A stretch of 64,000 nucleotides of DNA from Sphingobacteriales bacterium (GCA_016192105.1 JACPUV010000026.1:310001-374000), one strand, 5' to 3'; counted from the first letter of the stretch, positions 16,909-27,558 are shown. Numbers and translations are program-made. The notes: generated by a model from the sequence alone, not told the origin.

Positions 16909-18014
16909 TAACCCTTATGCTCCCTCACCATCTCCAGGAACTGGTCAAACAGATACCTTGAATCATGTGGTCCCGGTGTAGCTTCCGGGTGGTATTGGAC
17001 TGAAAAGGCCGGTTTGCCTTTCACCCGGATCCCCTCAATGCTCTGGTCGTTCAGGTTCACATGTGTAATCTCGATATGATCCGCCTTGCGTACGGCCTCC
17101 GGGTCCACCCCGAAACCGTGGTTCTGCGTTGTGATCTCGGAAAGACCGGTGATCATATTTTTTACCGGGTGGTTGAGCCCCCGGTGTCCGTGGTGCATTT
17201 TAAAAGTGGAGATCCCATTGGCCAGGGCCAGTAACTGGTGGCCAAGGCAGATGCCAAAAAGCGGTTTCCCTTCTTCTATGATCTGCTTAACCGTAGCCAC
17301 CGCGTAATCCATCGGGGCCGGGTCTCCGGGTCCATTGGAGATAAAGTAACCGTGGGGGGCAAACTTATTGATTTCATCCAGCGGCGTTTTGGCCGGGAAC
17401 ACTTTTAAATAAGCCCCGCGGTCCACCATGCATTGCAGGATATTCCTTTTAACTCCGTAATCCAGTACCGCGATCCGCAGCTCCGCATGCTTATCTCCCA
17501 ATTCGTAACTGCTTTCGGTGCTCACTTTCGAGGCCAGCTCCAAACCTGCCATTTCAGGCGTTTCAGCCAGTTTCTTTTTGAGGACATCAATATCCGTGAT
17601 CCCGGAAGAAATGATACAGTTCATCGCTCCCTTCGTGCGGATATGGGCTACCAGGGCCCGGGTATCCACCCCTTCAATCGCGACCACTTTATTCGCTTTC
17701 AGGTATTCGCTGAGAGAGCCGTTGGCCATTTTACGGGAGTACTGGTCCTCCAGGTTGCGGCCGATCAATCCATTTATTTTCACACTGCCTGATTCCACAT
17801 CCGCATCCTTAACGCCGTAGTTTCCAATATGTGCGTTGTTCATAATCAGGATCTGGCCAAAATAGCTGGGATCGGTAAAAACTTCCTGGTAACCAGTCAT
17901 GCCGGTATTGAAACAGATCTCACCGGTGCTGGTACCAATGGCGCCAAAAGCCTGGCCCTGGTGCACGGTTCCGTCGGCCAACAGTAAAACAGCGGGAATG
18001 GAGGGATTTGACAT
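16908..18014 (-). CDS. carA: Carbamoyl-phosphate synthase small subunit
   Basis: A 368-residue protein providing the glutaminase of carbamoyl-phosphate synthase, which feeds pyrimidine and arginine synthesis. The N-terminal CarA domain starts AVLLLADGTVHQGQAFG; the C-terminal class I amidotransferase has the nucleophile in GICLGHQLLALA and the His/Glu pair in QYHPEATPGPHD. Length is normal and the start MSNPSIPAVLL is natural. The large subunit carB is not adjacent and not in the window, so the holoenzyme genes are split. A TACATTTG promoter match lies upstream. No PyrR or arginine operator was recognised. Confidence 0.95.
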   Translation of the reverse strand: MSNPSIPAVLLLADGTVHQGQAFGAIGTSTGEICFNTGMTGYQEVFTDPSYFGQILIMNNAHIGNYGVKDADVESGSVKINGLIGRNLEDQYSRKMANGSLSEYLKANKVVAIEGVDTRALVAHIRTKGAMNCIISSGITDIDVLKKKLAETPEMAGLELASKVSTESSYELGDKHAELRIAVLDYGVKRNILQCMVDRGAYLKVFPAKTPLDEINKFAPHGYFISNGPGDPAPMDYAVATVKQIIEEGKPLFGICLGHQLLALANGISTFKMHHGHRGLNHPVKNMITGLSEITTQNHGFGVDPEAVRKADHIEITHVNLNDQSIEGIRVKGKPAFSVQYHPEATPGPHDSRYLFDQFLEMVREHKG

Positions 18015-18048
18015 TTTCAGAGCATTGTTTTTTTAAAAACAAATTGCG

Positions 18049-18056
18049 CAAATGTA
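18049..18056 (-). promoter_or_regulatory. Candidate -7 promoter element for carA
   Basis: Read on the minus strand these bases are TACATTTG, a full match to the Bacteroidota TAnnTTTG element, 35 bases upstream of the carA ATG. A -33 TTTG at the expected distance is not obvious. Confidence 0.42.
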
Positions 18057-18224
18057 GTGGAAAGTCGGGAGACGTGAATCAGGACTTGCCAGAGTTTATC
18101 CACGCCAGCAAAGATATACGGTAATACTCCCTGCGGAAGAATAAAAGAGCCGGGGTTGTCCAGCTACCAGGCCGGATACAAACGACCGCTCATTTACAGG
18201 AGATCAACCCGGTCCGGGAAGAAG

Positions 18225-19772
18225 CTATTTTCGTTTCCCCAGCAGGAATTTCTCACGGATCACATCCTGTACATGCACTCCGCTGATCTTGCTTTCGAGC
18301 CAGGAAATGATATCGAGGTAAGCGAATGTGCGGGCTTCAAGGGGATTGCCCTCATATTTTTTCAGCTTGACCAGTAATTTTTCAAACTCCGGTTTCAGCG
18401 CATGCGCGCCGACGCGGAATGAACGGCGCAGGAAGGCAAACACCTCCTCCTCCACTTTACTCAGGTTGCCCATCCGGGCCATATAGCGGTACACGGATTT
18501 GATCAGGTATTCCAGCAGGTCAAAATTACCCAACTCATAGTGGGCGATCAGGTGCAGCAGGCGGGCATAACATTGCAGGTCGGTACGCAGGTCGCCTTTC
18601 TGGTGGATGATCCGGTTGAGGTAATCAATCGCTTTTTCATTGTTCCCGCTGCCGAAATACAAGGAAGCGATCTTGTAATAAAAGACCAGCACCCGGTGCG
18701 TATCCAGGTAAAGTCCGTATTCCTTCAGCATATCTTCCAAAAAAGGCACCAGCCGCAGCCCCTTGGTAAATGTGCCCCGCAGGAAATAGAGATTGATACG
18801 GGCCGTATATAAATACTGGTAAGCGAGTATGCGGTTATTCTCGTTCTCCTCTAAATGTTTTTGTTTTACAAACTGTTCAAACTGTTTAATACTCTCCGCC
18901 AGCTTCCCGTGATTCAGCAGGGCAAATTCCGCACTCATCAGGTTGTGCATGCCCTTGATATAATTAGCCGTCTCCACTTTCAGTAACCCGGGAAATTCTC
19001 CAAACAGGCTCACCCATTTCTGCGAATAGCGGTAATACTGCAAGTAATCCTGCCGGATAAAAGCATACCAGACATAGGCCTGGTACAAATACAGGCGCTC
19101 ATAAAACCCCCGGGCCGTTTCGGTTCCGGGTGGCAGGTGTTTGCCAAAAAAAGACTCCACACTCTTTATATCTTTCTCGTGCCGGGCATGACCGTGTTTG
19201 ATGTACCAGCTGTATAACTGGAGCGCCAGGTTGGAAAGATTATTCACCAGGATCAGCTGATAACTGACCGCCTCGGATTCTTCCGTGAGTTTGTCGGCAC
19301 GGTCCTGCATACTGCGGGTGATATAAAGCGTCTCAATCTTCTTTTCAAAAAACAGCGCCTGCTGCAAATAGGTAAGTTGCTGGTAGGCCCGGGCCGTTTC
19401 CTTCAGCCGTTCCAGCACTTTCAGGCTCTGCAGGTAAAGGCCCTTATTGAAGAGGATCCGGGCCTGGTCCATTTGTTCATGGAGGCGGATATCAATATTA
19501 TCCTCTTCCTTGATCAGCCTGAGACTGGAAAGTATTTGCTTGTATAAATGGGCCTTGATATTGGAGAGCTGCTGCTTTTTGATGCTCCGGGCTTTCTTCA
19601 GCACCTGGGCCTCGTCGTAGTCGGACATTTTATCCAGGGCATCGAAAAGCTGGATCACTTTCAGGTCCTCCGTGTCGGTGTTCCGCTTCACATAAAGCTT
19701 AAAATTCCGCTTTTCGCTCTTTTCGAGCGATTTGACCAGTTGAAAAAGACTATCGGTTGCGCGGTTGGCCAT
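18225..19772 (-). CDS. Helical (TPR-like) repeat protein of unknown function
   Basis: A 515-residue soluble protein, almost entirely alpha-helical by composition, with no signal peptide. Pairs of amphipathic helices recur, for example around IYFLRGTFTKGLRLVPFLE and YYKIASLYFGSGNNEKAIDY, the latter being a recognisable TPR-like unit. The N-terminus is charged (SLFQLVKSLEKSEKRNF). No catalytic motif is visible. It may be a scaffold or regulatory protein. I recognise the type as common in Chitinophagaceae but cannot assign a role. It is a single gene facing away from leuA. Confidence 0.65.
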   Translation of the reverse strand: MANRATDSLFQLVKSLEKSEKRNFKLYVKRNTDTEDLKVIQLFDALDKMSDYDEAQVLKKARSIKKQQLSNIKAHLYKQILSSLRLIKEEDNIDIRLHEQMDQARILFNKGLYLQSLKVLERLKETARAYQQLTYLQQALFFEKKIETLYITRSMQDRADKLTEESEAVSYQLILVNNLSNLALQLYSWYIKHGHARHEKDIKSVESFFGKHLPPGTETARGFYERLYLYQAYVWYAFIRQDYLQYYRYSQKWVSLFGEFPGLLKVETANYIKGMHNLMSAEFALLNHGKLAESIKQFEQFVKQKHLEENENNRILAYQYLYTARINLYFLRGTFTKGLRLVPFLEDMLKEYGLYLDTHRVLVFYYKIASLYFGSGNNEKAIDYLNRIIHQKGDLRTDLQCYARLLHLIAHYELGNFDLLEYLIKSVYRYMARMGNLSKVEEEVFAFLRRSFRVGAHALKPEFEKLLVKLKKYEGNPLEARTFAYLDIISWLESKISGVHVQDVIREKFLLGKRK

Positions 19773-20027
19773 CGTAATTAAAATTTCATGAAATCCGGTA
19801 CAGGCAAGGGTTTTAGCGGATCCCGACCTGTTTAAAAGCTGTAAAACACCCCTTATTTTGGTTTCCCCGGCCGCCCGATTAAGGGTACTTTTAACGCCGC
19901 AGGTTGTTTATAGATAGTATTACCAGCAAGCCCTCCTGGCGCCACTTAGAAAAATTATTGCAGGCGGGCAGCCCCTACAAAAGTAAGCAGCCTGTAATTT
20001 TTATATCCCTCAATTTATCAATTAATT

Positions 20028-21209
20028 ATGGCTGCAGGAAAAGTTTTCATCTTTGATACCACCCTCCGCGACGGAGAACAGGTACCTGGTTGCAAGCTGA
20101 ATACCAAGGAAAAACTGGAACTCGCTCTGGAACTGGAGGACCTGGGCGTGGATATTATTGAAGCCGGGTTCCCCATCTCCTCCCCCGGTGATTTTGAATC
20201 GGTGAACCAGGTTGCCCGGGCCATTAAGAATGCTACGGTCTGCGGCCTGAGCCGTGCCGTGCAAAAGGATATTGAAGTGGCGGCAGAAGCCCTGAAACAT
20301 GCCGCCCGCAAAAGGATCCATACCGGTATCGGCACTTCCGATTACCATATCAGATCCAAATTCAATTCCACCCGGGAAGATATACTTGAAAGAGCCGTGC
20401 AATGCGTGAAGTGGGCGCGCAACTTCACCGACGATGTAGAGTTCTATGCCGAAGATGCCGGCCGTACCGATAACGAATACCTGGCCCGTGTGGTGGAAGC
20501 CGTGATCAAAGCCGGTGCCACCACCGTGAATATCCCCGATACCACGGGGTATTGCCTGCCCTCCCAGTACGGGCAAAAAATGGCCTACCTGATCAACCAT
20601 GTTCCCAATATGGATAAAGCCGTACTCTCCTGTCATTGCCACAATGACCTGGGACTGGCTACAGCCAATTCCATTGAAGGGGTGATCGCGGGGGCCCGCC
20701 AGATCGAATGTACCATCAACGGACTGGGGGAAAGAGCGGGTAATACTTCGCTGGAAGAAGTGGTGATGATCCTGAAACAACACAAACACCTCGGGCTTCA
20801 TACTTCCATTAAGCCGGAAAGGCTGAATCCCGTCAGCCGCCTGGTATCTGATACTATGCGGATGCCGGTACAACCCAATAAAGCGATCGTGGGCAGTAAT
20901 GCGTTCTCCCATTCATCCGGCATTCACCAGGATGGTTTTCTGAAAGACGCCCAGACCTACGAGATCATCAATCCCGAAGAAGTGGGCGCAGACAGTTCCA
21001 AAATAGTACTCACCGCCCGCAGCGGACGCAGCGCCCTTGCATACCGGTTCCAGAAACTGGGATTTCAGTTCGACCGCAACGATGTGGATGTGCTGTACAA
21101 TGAATTTGTGAAAGTGGCCGATAGCAAGAAAGAAGTAGAAGATACCGACCTGCATGCCATGGCCCTTTCTTATCAAAAGAAAGCTCCGGTTGCATCAACC
21201 GGGAGCTAA
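20028..21209 (+). CDS. leuA: 2-isopropylmalate synthase, short form lacking regulatory domain
   Basis: A 393-residue enzyme for the first leucine-specific step, condensing 2-ketoisovalerate with acetyl-CoA. The HMGL-like TIM barrel is complete: [12 protein letters not shown] near residue 8, metal-binding [13 protein letters not shown], and [14 protein letters not shown], followed by HSSGIHQDG in the linker region. Typical LeuA proteins have about 500 residues and end in a leucine-binding regulatory domain; here the chain stops soon after the helical subdomain. Feedback inhibition by leucine through that domain is therefore not expected. It opens the leu-ilv run; no leader peptide or terminator was seen upstream. 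Confidence 0.93.
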   Translation: MAAGKVFIFDTTLRDGEQVPGCKLNTKEKLELALELEDLGVDIIEAGFPISSPGDFESVNQVARAIKNATVCGLSRAVQKDIEVAAEALKHAARKRIHTGIGTSDYHIRSKFNSTREDILERAVQCVKWARNFTDDVEFYAEDAGRTDNEYLARVVEAVIKAGATTVNIPDTTGYCLPSQYGQKMAYLINHVPNMDKAVLSCHCHNDLGLATANSIEGVIAGARQIECTINGLGERAGNTSLEEVVMILKQHKHLGLHTSIKPERLNPVSRLVSDTMRMPVQPNKAIVGSNAFSHSSGIHQDGFLKDAQTYEIINPEEVGADSSKIVLTARSGRSALAYRFQKLGFQFDRNDVDVLYNEFVKVADSKKEVEDTDLHAMALSYQKKAPVASTGS

Positions 21210-21305
21210 AGAGGTACCGGGGCGGCCCGGAACCTTTCAGGAATACAGCCTGCTGAAATGTACAGGTAAGGGCTGATAAAAAACAAGTGAGCGATTTACG
21301 ATACT

Positions 21306-22754
21306 ATGGAATCTAACAATCATAAAAACAGTTCTTCCCTCTCTTCCCCGCGGACGGGAAGTGCCACCTTATTTGAAAAAATCTGGGAGAAGCATGTTGT
21401 CAAAACCATCGAAGAGGGTCCCTCTGTTTTATATATTGACAAGCACCTGATTCACGAAGTAACCAGCCCACAGGCCTTTTCCGGGCTGAACAAAAGGGGT
21501 ATCCGGGTTTTTCGCCCCAAACAGATCGTAGCCACGGCCGATCACAATGTGCCCACCCTGAACCAGCACCTCCCGATCAAAGAGGAACTCGGTCGGAAAC
21601 AGGTGGAAGCCCTGATCAGGAACTGCGCCGAACAAGGGATCGAATTGTATGGCCTTGGACACCCGTTCCAGGGCATTGTCCATGTGATCGGACCCGAACT
21701 CGGTATCACCCAGCCGGGTATGACCATTGTCTGCGGCGACAGTCATACCTCTACGCATGGCGCTTTTGGCTCCATCGCTTTCGGCATTGGCACCAGTGAA
21801 GTGGAAATGGTAATGGCCACGCAGTGTTTGCTGCAGAGTAAACCCAAACTGATGCGGATTACCGTGGATGGCACCCTGAACAAGGCGGTTGTTTCCAAAG
21901 ATATTGTCCTGTATATCCTGTCAAAGATTTCAGCCAGCGGGGCCACCGGCTATGCCGTGGAATTCGCCGGTTCCGCCATCCGCTCCCTGAGTATGGAAGC
22001 CCGTATGACCATTTGCAATATGAGTATTGAAATGGGCGGCCGTTGCGGTCTTATCGCCCCGGACGAAACCACTTTCAGCTATATAAAAGGAAAAGAATTT
22101 GCTCCCAAAGGCGCTGATTGGGGCCAGCGGCTCGCATCCTGGAAAGAACTTTATTCCGATGCAGATGCTGTATTCGATAAAGAATATCATTTCAACGCCG
22201 AAGATATTCAGCCCATGATCACTTACGGTACCAATCCCGGTATGGGGATCGGTGTAAGTGAGAATATCCCCACCACTGAAACCATCCACGAAACAGACCG
22301 TTCCGGCCTGGCCAAATCGCTGGCCTATATGGGACTTCAGCAGGGCGCACCGATCAAAGGTCAAAAAATTGATTATGTGTTTATCGGCAGCTGTACCAAT
22401 TCCCGGATCGAAGACCTGCGCATGGTGGCCTCTTTTGTAAAGGGGAAAAAGAAAGCAGAGGCGGTGGAAGTGTGGGTCGTTCCGGGTAGCAAACAGGTGG
22501 AAGCTCAGGCGATTAAGGAAGGAATTGACAAAGTATTCGATGAAGCAGGCTTCCAGCTGCGTCAACCTGGTTGCTCCGCCTGCCTGGGGATGAACGAAGA
22601 CAAGATTCCCGCCGGGAAATACTGTATCAGCACATCTAACCGTAACTTTGAAGGAAGGCAGGGAGCCGGCGCCAGGACTTTACTGGCCAGTCCTTTAACT
22701 GCGGCAGCAGCAGCAATTACCGGAAAGGTCAGTGATATCAGAGAACTTCTTTAG
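21306..22754 (+). CDS. leuC: 3-isopropylmalate dehydratase large subunit
   Basis: A 482-residue aconitase-family protein, with LeuD isomerising 2- to 3-isopropylmalate in the cytoplasm. The three cluster cysteines are visible in [12 protein letters not shown] and in CSACLGMN, and [12 protein letters not shown] is the substrate-binding loop. The first 20 residues ([17 protein letters not shown]) are a polar extension before the conserved [12 protein letters not shown]; a later start is not available in frame. It follows leuA by 96 bases and precedes leuD by 21. Confidence 0.96.
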   Translation: MESNNHKNSSSLSSPRTGSATLFEKIWEKHVVKTIEEGPSVLYIDKHLIHEVTSPQAFSGLNKRGIRVFRPKQIVATADHNVPTLNQHLPIKEELGRKQVEALIRNCAEQGIELYGLGHPFQGIVHVIGPELGITQPGMTIVCGDSHTSTHGAFGSIAFGIGTSEVEMVMATQCLLQSKPKLMRITVDGTLNKAVVSKDIVLYILSKISASGATGYAVEFAGSAIRSLSMEARMTICNMSIEMGGRCGLIAPDETTFSYIKGKEFAPKGADWGQRLASWKELYSDADAVFDKEYHFNAEDIQPMITYGTNPGMGIGVSENIPTTETIHETDRSGLAKSLAYMGLQQGAPIKGQKIDYVFIGSCTNSRIEDLRMVASFVKGKKKAEAVEVWVVPGSKQVEAQAIKEGIDKVFDEAGFQLRQPGCSACLGMNEDKIPAGKYCISTSNRNFEGRQGAGARTLLASPLTAAAAAITGKVSDIRELL

Positions 22755-22775
22755 CATAACAATTAATCAGCACAG

Positions 22776-23363
22776 ATGTCCAAGCCGCTTAGTACAGTAA
22801 CCAGCAGATTTATCCCGATCCCTATCGAAAATATCGATACTGACCAGATCATTCCCGCCCGCTTTTTAAAAGCTACGACAAAAGAAGGTTTTGGAAAGAA
22901 CCTGTTCCGCGACTGGCGGTACGAGAACGATGACGAAACAAATCCCAAAGCGGATTTTCCCCTGAACCAGGCGCAGTACCGTGGGGAGATACTGGTTGCC
23001 GGAAAAAATTTCGGTTGTGGCTCTTCCCGGGAACATGCCGCCTGGTCCATCCAGGATTATGGATTCCGTGTAGTGGTATCCAGCTTTTTCGCCGATATTT
23101 TTAAAAACAATGCCCTGAACAATGGAGTGCTGCCGGTACAGGTAAGCGATGGCTTCCTTCAAAAAATTTTTGCCCTGGGTGCGGATAGCGAACTGACCGT
23201 TGACCTGGCCCGGCAAACCATCAGCATCATCTCCACCGGCGAAAGCGAGTCCTTTGACATTAACAGTTATAAAAAAACCTGTTTACTCAACGGGTATGAT
23301 GATATTGATTTTTTACTGAGTATTAAACCAGAAATCGAAACATTCGAAACCGAGAGAGGATAA
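22776..23363 (+). CDS. leuD: 3-isopropylmalate dehydratase small subunit
   Basis: A 195-residue swivelling subunit that completes the isomerase with LeuC. The family start region [20 protein letters not shown] is nearly canonical and [12 protein letters not shown] carries the substrate-binding SSREH motif. Length is normal for LeuD. It is five bases upstream of leuB, consistent with a single transcript. Confidence 0.96.
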   Translation: MSKPLSTVTSRFIPIPIENIDTDQIIPARFLKATTKEGFGKNLFRDWRYENDDETNPKADFPLNQAQYRGEILVAGKNFGCGSSREHAAWSIQDYGFRVVVSSFFADIFKNNALNNGVLPVQVSDGFLQKIFALGADSELTVDLARQTISIISTGESESFDINSYKKTCLLNGYDDIDFLLSIKPEIETFETERG

Positions 23364-23368
23364 ACACT

Positions 23369-24484
23369 ATGAAAAAGAAAATTGCTGTAATCGAAGGGGA
23401 TGGTATCGGACCGGAAGTAACCAAACAGGCCATCCGGGTACTGAATGCCATTGCCGAATCCTTCCACCATGAATTTGAATACAGTTATTGCCTGATGGGG
23501 GCCGATGCGATCGACAAAACCGGCCATCCCCTGCCGGATGAGACCATCGAAACCTGCCTGAACAGCGATGCCATTTTATTCGGCGCCATTGGCCACCCGA
23601 AATACGATAACGATCCGACCGCCAAAGTGCGGCCCGAACAGGGATTGCTGAAACTGCGCAAGTCCCTCCAGCTCTACGCGAACATCCGGCCCGTGAGCAC
23701 TTACTCCTCCCTGTTTCACCTCTCGCCGCTGAAAAGTAAAAACATTGAAGGAGTCGATTTTGTGATTTACCGCGAACTGACCGGCGGTATTTATTTCGGG
23801 AAAAAAGAAACCAGCGCCGATGGCAACCTGGCTTCCGATGACTGCAGTTACAGTCGCGAAGAAATAGAGCGGATCGCCCACCTCGCTTTCCAGCATGCAC
23901 AAAAAAGAAAAAAGAAACTGACCCTCGTGGACAAAGCCAATGTACTGGAAACCTCCCGTCTCTGGAGAAAAGTGGTACAGGAACTGGCTGCGCAGTACCC
24001 CGAAGTAATTGTTGATTATATGTTCGTGGATAATGCATCCATGCAGATCATCGTCAACCCAAAACAATTTGATGTGATCCTGACCGAGAATATGTTCGGC
24101 GATATCCTCAGCGACGAAGCCAGTGTGATCAGTGGCTCCCTGGGCCTGTTGCCCTCCGCTTCGATCGGGAAAGGCTCCGCCCTTTTCGAACCCATACATG
24201 GCTCCTACCCGCAGGCGGCGGGGAAGGATATTGCCAACCCGATCGGTTCTATTCTTTCCGCGGCCATGCTGCTGGACCACCTGGAAATGAAAGAAGAGGC
24301 GCAACTGGTACGCGATGCGGTAAACTGGACCCTGCTGAATTCCTTTGTAACAAAAGATATTGACCCCGTTAATTTTTATTTCACCTCCACCATCGGCGAA
24401 CTGATCAGTGATTTTGTGAGTGGAAAAATTTCCGGGACGGTCAATACAGAAAATATTGAGTTGAGGAAATCAACCATCATCTGA
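23369..24484 (+). CDS. leuB: 3-isopropylmalate dehydrogenase
   Basis: A 371-residue NAD-dependent oxidative decarboxylase making 2-ketoisocaproate. IAVIEGDGIGPEVT opens the chain; the metal- and substrate-binding region ENMFGDILSDEASVISGSLG and the adenine loop FEPIHGSYPQAAGKDIANP are both typical. It is the last leu gene. A 374-base gap follows that contains the ilv attenuator, so the leu and ilv halves can be controlled separately. Confidence 0.96.
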   Translation: MKKKIAVIEGDGIGPEVTKQAIRVLNAIAESFHHEFEYSYCLMGADAIDKTGHPLPDETIETCLNSDAILFGAIGHPKYDNDPTAKVRPEQGLLKLRKSLQLYANIRPVSTYSSLFHLSPLKSKNIEGVDFVIYRELTGGIYFGKKETSADGNLASDDCSYSREEIERIAHLAFQHAQKRKKKLTLVDKANVLETSRLWRKVVQELAAQYPEVIVDYMFVDNASMQIIVNPKQFDVILTENMFGDILSDEASVISGSLGLLPSASIGKGSALFEPIHGSYPQAAGKDIANPIGSILSAAMLLDHLEMKEEAQLVRDAVNWTLLNSFVTKDIDPVNFYFTSTIGELISDFVSGKISGTVNTENIELRKSTII

Positions 24485-24591
24485 TCTTTAAATGAACAAC
24501 TAACGGCGGTTTGTCCATTTAAAAATATTTATGGCTTGCTGAGCTCTTTTTTTGAAACGGCGGGTGTATATTTACAAAGCATACATCCTTC

Positions 24592-24690
24592 ATGTTGAAG
24601 AATAACCTATATAATACCATTGCTGCCCTGGCCTCAATTATTATTGTGGTGGTCATTATTATATCTTCAAACGGAGGTGGTGCCTGGTAA
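24592..24690 (+). CDS. ilv leader peptide (attenuator control peptide)
   Basis: A 32-codon frame, ATG at 24592 and TAA at 24688-24690. It encodes MLKNNLYNTIAALAS followed by nine consecutive branched-chain codons, IIIVVVIII (three Ile, three Val, three Ile), then SSNGGGAW. Ile, Val and Leu make up more than 40 percent of the residues. It stands directly before a perfect terminator and the ilvE-ilvD-ilvB-ilvN-ilvC-ilvA genes. The design is that of the E. coli ilv leader: scarcity of charged tRNA-Ile or tRNA-Val should stall the ribosome on the run. A possible -7 element TATATTTA lies at 24567-24574. Confidence 0.88.
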   Translation: MLKNNLYNTIAALASIIIVVVIIISSNGGGAW

Positions 24691-24745
24691 TAAAAGTTAA
24701 AAAACAAAATACAGCAACCCGCCTCCTGAAAGGCGGGTTTTTTTT
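24673..24745 (+). promoter_or_regulatory. Transcription attenuator of the ilv operon (terminator and antiterminator)
   Basis: Terminator: AACCCGCCT (24716-24724) pairs perfectly with AGGCGGGTT (24731-24739) over a six-base loop, followed by T up to 24745. Antiterminator: GGAGGTGG (24673-24680), which codes the Gly-Gly-Gly of the leader peptide, can pair over eight positions (one G-U) with CCGCCTCC (24719-24726), destroying the terminator stem. A ribosome stalled on the Ile/Val codons (24637-24663) leaves GGAGGTGG free; one that reaches the stop codon covers it. A weak pause hairpin is possible between GCCTC (24631-24635) and GAGGT (24674-24678). Confidence 0.88.
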
Positions 24746-24858
24746 GGCCCCGCCGGTCAGCAGGCGAAACGGAACCGGAAGATGATCAGGAATGATTGAA
24801 AATTAGATTAACAGTACTCAAACATAACGCAGCAAACCGCGGGTAAAGGCAGGTTAAC

Positions 24859-25767
24859 ATGGCAAACTATTATACGGAACATACGGTACTCTGGCTCAAC
24901 GGCAGCTTTGTAAAAGCGACGGAAGCGAAAATGGATCTTTACAGCCAGTCGCTTCATTACGGCTATTCCGTTTTTGAAGGCATCCGCTCCTACAAAACAG
25001 GAAGTGGCGTTACCAGGATCTTTAAAGCAACAGAACACTTTGACCGGTTGCAGCAATCGGCGAAAGCCCTGAACCTGCCTTATCACTGGAATACGGCGGA
25101 CCTGGTGGCGATCACGTATGAACTATTACAGCGGAACAACCTGCAGGATGCCTATATCCGCCCCGTGGTGTATGCCCCGGCCAATATGAGTTTTGCGGAA
25201 AACAAGGAGTCCTTCCTGTTTATCGAAGCTTGGGAAATGCAGCCCTTTCTTGGCGACAAACTGCTGAGCGTGATGACCAGTTCCTTCCAGCGGCCCAACC
25301 CGAAAGGATTTAAGATAACAGCCAAAGCCGCCGGTCATTATGTAAATTCTATTCTTGCCAGCCAGGAGGCCAAAGCGGCCGGGTTTGACGAAGCCCTGCT
25401 GACCGATATGTACGGCTTTGTGGCAGAAGGCCCCGGCGCGAATATATTTTACGAGAAAGACGGGCAACTCTTTACCCCTTCCACCGGGAATATTTTACCC
25501 GGCATTACCCGGGCCACCGTCATTGAATTATGCAATGATTTTGGAATAAAACTGTGGGAAAAACAAATTACCCTGGAGGAATTGAAAAAAGCGGATGCCG
25601 TTTTCTACTGCGGCACAGCCGCCGAAGTGGTCGGGTGGAAAAACCTGGATGATACTTTTTTCCCGATGCCCTGGGAACGTAGCGTTAGCAAGATCATCCA
25701 GGATGCCTATAAATTTAAAGTAACCGAAAAAGCATACCGGACTGAACCTGCGGGACTGGCCGGATGA
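24859..25767 (+). CDS. ilvE: Branched-chain amino acid aminotransferase
   Basis: A 302-residue class IV PLP aminotransferase that makes Leu, Ile and Val from the 2-keto acids with glutamate. The start [17 protein letters not shown] is typical; [14 protein letters not shown] forms the substrate site, the PLP lysine is in [13 protein letters not shown], and [19 protein letters not shown] and [15 protein letters not shown] are signature segments. It is the first structural gene after the attenuator, and its stop overlaps an ATG (ATGA at 25764). Confidence 0.95.
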   Translation: MANYYTEHTVLWLNGSFVKATEAKMDLYSQSLHYGYSVFEGIRSYKTGSGVTRIFKATEHFDRLQQSAKALNLPYHWNTADLVAITYELLQRNNLQDAYIRPVVYAPANMSFAENKESFLFIEAWEMQPFLGDKLLSVMTSSFQRPNPKGFKITAKAAGHYVNSILASQEAKAAGFDEALLTDMYGFVAEGPGANIFYEKDGQLFTPSTGNILPGITRATVIELCNDFGIKLWEKQITLEELKKADAVFYCGTAAEVVGWKNLDDTFFPMPWERSVSKIIQDAYKFKVTEKAYRTEPAGLAG

Positions 25768-25799
25768 CAGCAGTACAACAGCTGCAAACAAGTCAAATT

Positions 25800-27488
25800 A
25801 TGAGTGAATTAAACAGATACAGCAAGACATTAACACAGGATCCCACCCAGCCTGCCGCGCAGGCCATGTATTATGGCATCGGATTCAAAGAAGAAGATTT
25901 CTCCAAAGCGCAGATCGGCATCGTAAGTATGGGCTGGGACGGCAATACCTGCAATATGCACCTGAACGACCTGGCCACATCGGTGCGGGACAGTGTGAAT
26001 GCCACTGAAGGTTTACTGGGTCTCCGCTTTTATACCATTGGGGTGAGTGACGGGATCAGCATGGGTACCGATGGCATGCGGTACAGCCTGGTAAGCCGGG
26101 ATGTGATCGCGGACAGTATCGAAACCAATGCCGGTGCACAATATTATGACGGGCTGATTGCCATCCCCGGCTGTGACAAGAACATGCCCGGAGCGATCAT
26201 CGCGATGGGGCGGCTGAACCGTCCTTCCATCCTGCTCTATGGCGGCACCATCGCCCCCGGCCATTACAAAGGAGAAGACCTGAATATTGTTAGCGCATTT
26301 GAAGCACTGGGGCAAAAAATCGCGGGGAAATTAAGTGAAGGCGACTTCAGGGGTATCGTACAGCATTCCTGTCCCGGCGCCGGCGCCTGTGGCGGAATGT
26401 ACACTGCCAATACCATGGCTTCAGCCATTGAGGCATTGGGAATGAGTTTACCCAATTCTTCATCCAATCCTGCATTGAGTGAGGACAAACAAAAAGAATG
26501 TGCAGCAGTGGGTGCCGCGATCAAACTATTGCTGGAGAAGAATATCACCCCGAAAGATATTATGACGCGCCAGGCTTTTGAGAATGCCATCACCGTGGTC
26601 ATGGTGCTGGGTGGCAGTACCAATGCGGTGCTGCACCTGATCGCCATGGCGAAAAGTGTGGACCTCTCGCTCACCCCCGACGATTTCCAAAAAATCAGTG
26701 ACCGTATCCCGGTGCTGGCCGATTTCAAACCATCCGGCAACTACCTGATGGAAGATTTACACCAGCACGGCGGCGTACCTGCCGTGATGAAATACCTCTT
26801 AAAAAATGGCTTATTGCACGGCGATTGTTTGACAGTAACCGGAAAAACGGTTGCAGAGAATTTAGCAGGTGTCCCGGATCTGGATTTTAGCGCCCAGGAC
26901 ATTATACGCCCCTTAGAACAACCGTTGAAAAAAACGGGGCACCTGCAAATCCTGTATGGCAACCTGGCCGAAAAAGGCAGCGTAGCCAAGATCAGTGGTA
27001 AGGAAGGCGAACGCTTTGAAGGTACGGCCCGGGTTTTCAACGGCGAGAAAGACCTGATCGAAGGAATCTCTTCCGGCCGGGTACATGCCGGAGATGTAGT
27101 GGTCATCCGGTATATCGGTCCCAAAGGGGCGCCGGGTATGCCTGAAATGCTGAAACCCACCGGGGCGATTATTGGTGCCGGCCTGGGTAAATCCGTGGCC
27201 CTTATCACCGACGGCCGTTTCAGCGGTGGCACCCATGGTTTCGTGGTCGGACATATCACTCCTGAAGCCTTTGACGGCGGACTCATTGCCCTCGTGGAAG
27301 ACAATGACCTCATTGAGATCGATGCGGTGAAGAATACCCTTACCCTGAAAGTAAGCGATACCGTGATCGCCGAAAGAAAGAAGAACTGGAAACAACCCGC
27401 TCTGAAAGCGACCAAAGGAATTTTATATAAGTATGCCAAAACAGTGAGACCGGCCGACCAGGGTTGCGTGACAGACGAAGGATTATAA
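25800..27488 (+). CDS. ilvD: Dihydroxy-acid dehydratase
   Basis: A 562-residue Fe-S dehydratase for the last common step before transamination. The start [18 protein letters not shown] at 25800 fits the family; an ATG at 25764 overlapping the ilvE stop would add 12 residues and could give translational coupling. Cluster cysteines appear in GCDKNMPGA and in [16 protein letters not shown]. The C-terminal region [19 protein letters not shown] is conserved. The gene lies between ilvE and ilvB and shares their transcript. Confidence 0.95.
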   Translation: MSELNRYSKTLTQDPTQPAAQAMYYGIGFKEEDFSKAQIGIVSMGWDGNTCNMHLNDLATSVRDSVNATEGLLGLRFYTIGVSDGISMGTDGMRYSLVSRDVIADSIETNAGAQYYDGLIAIPGCDKNMPGAIIAMGRLNRPSILLYGGTIAPGHYKGEDLNIVSAFEALGQKIAGKLSEGDFRGIVQHSCPGAGACGGMYTANTMASAIEALGMSLPNSSSNPALSEDKQKECAAVGAAIKLLLEKNITPKDIMTRQAFENAITVVMVLGGSTNAVLHLIAMAKSVDLSLTPDDFQKISDRIPVLADFKPSGNYLMEDLHQHGGVPAVMKYLLKNGLLHGDCLTVTGKTVAENLAGVPDLDFSAQDIIRPLEQPLKKTGHLQILYGNLAEKGSVAKISGKEGERFEGTARVFNGEKDLIEGISSGRVHAGDVVVIRYIGPKGAPGMPEMLKPTGAIIGAGLGKSVALITDGRFSGGTHGFVVGHITPEAFDGGLIALVEDNDLIEIDAVKNTLTLKVSDTVIAERKKNWKQPALKATKGILYKYAKTVRPADQGCVTDEGL

Positions 27489-27508
27489 GCAGCACCTGCA
27501 TGAATAAC

Positions 27509-27534
27509 ATTGAAAATTGAGCATTGAAAATTGA
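27509..27534 (+). repeat. Direct repeat ATTGAAAATTGA
   Basis: The 12-mer ATTGAAAATTGA occurs twice, at 27509-27520 and 27523-27534, in the ilvD-ilvB spacer. Such short near-palindromic strings are common in the spacers of this window. Confidence 0.7.
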
Positions 27535-27558
27535 ACAGTAGTATTAAATAATTTGAAC

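Noticed and set aside
19773..20027. Leucine leader peptide or T-box before leuA
   Set aside because: No ATG-started frame with Leu codon runs, no terminator with T tract and no T-box pattern was found.
24519..24707. Minus-strand 62-codon frame over the attenuator
   Set aside because: It is antisense to the leader peptide and terminator, whose structure explains the region fully.
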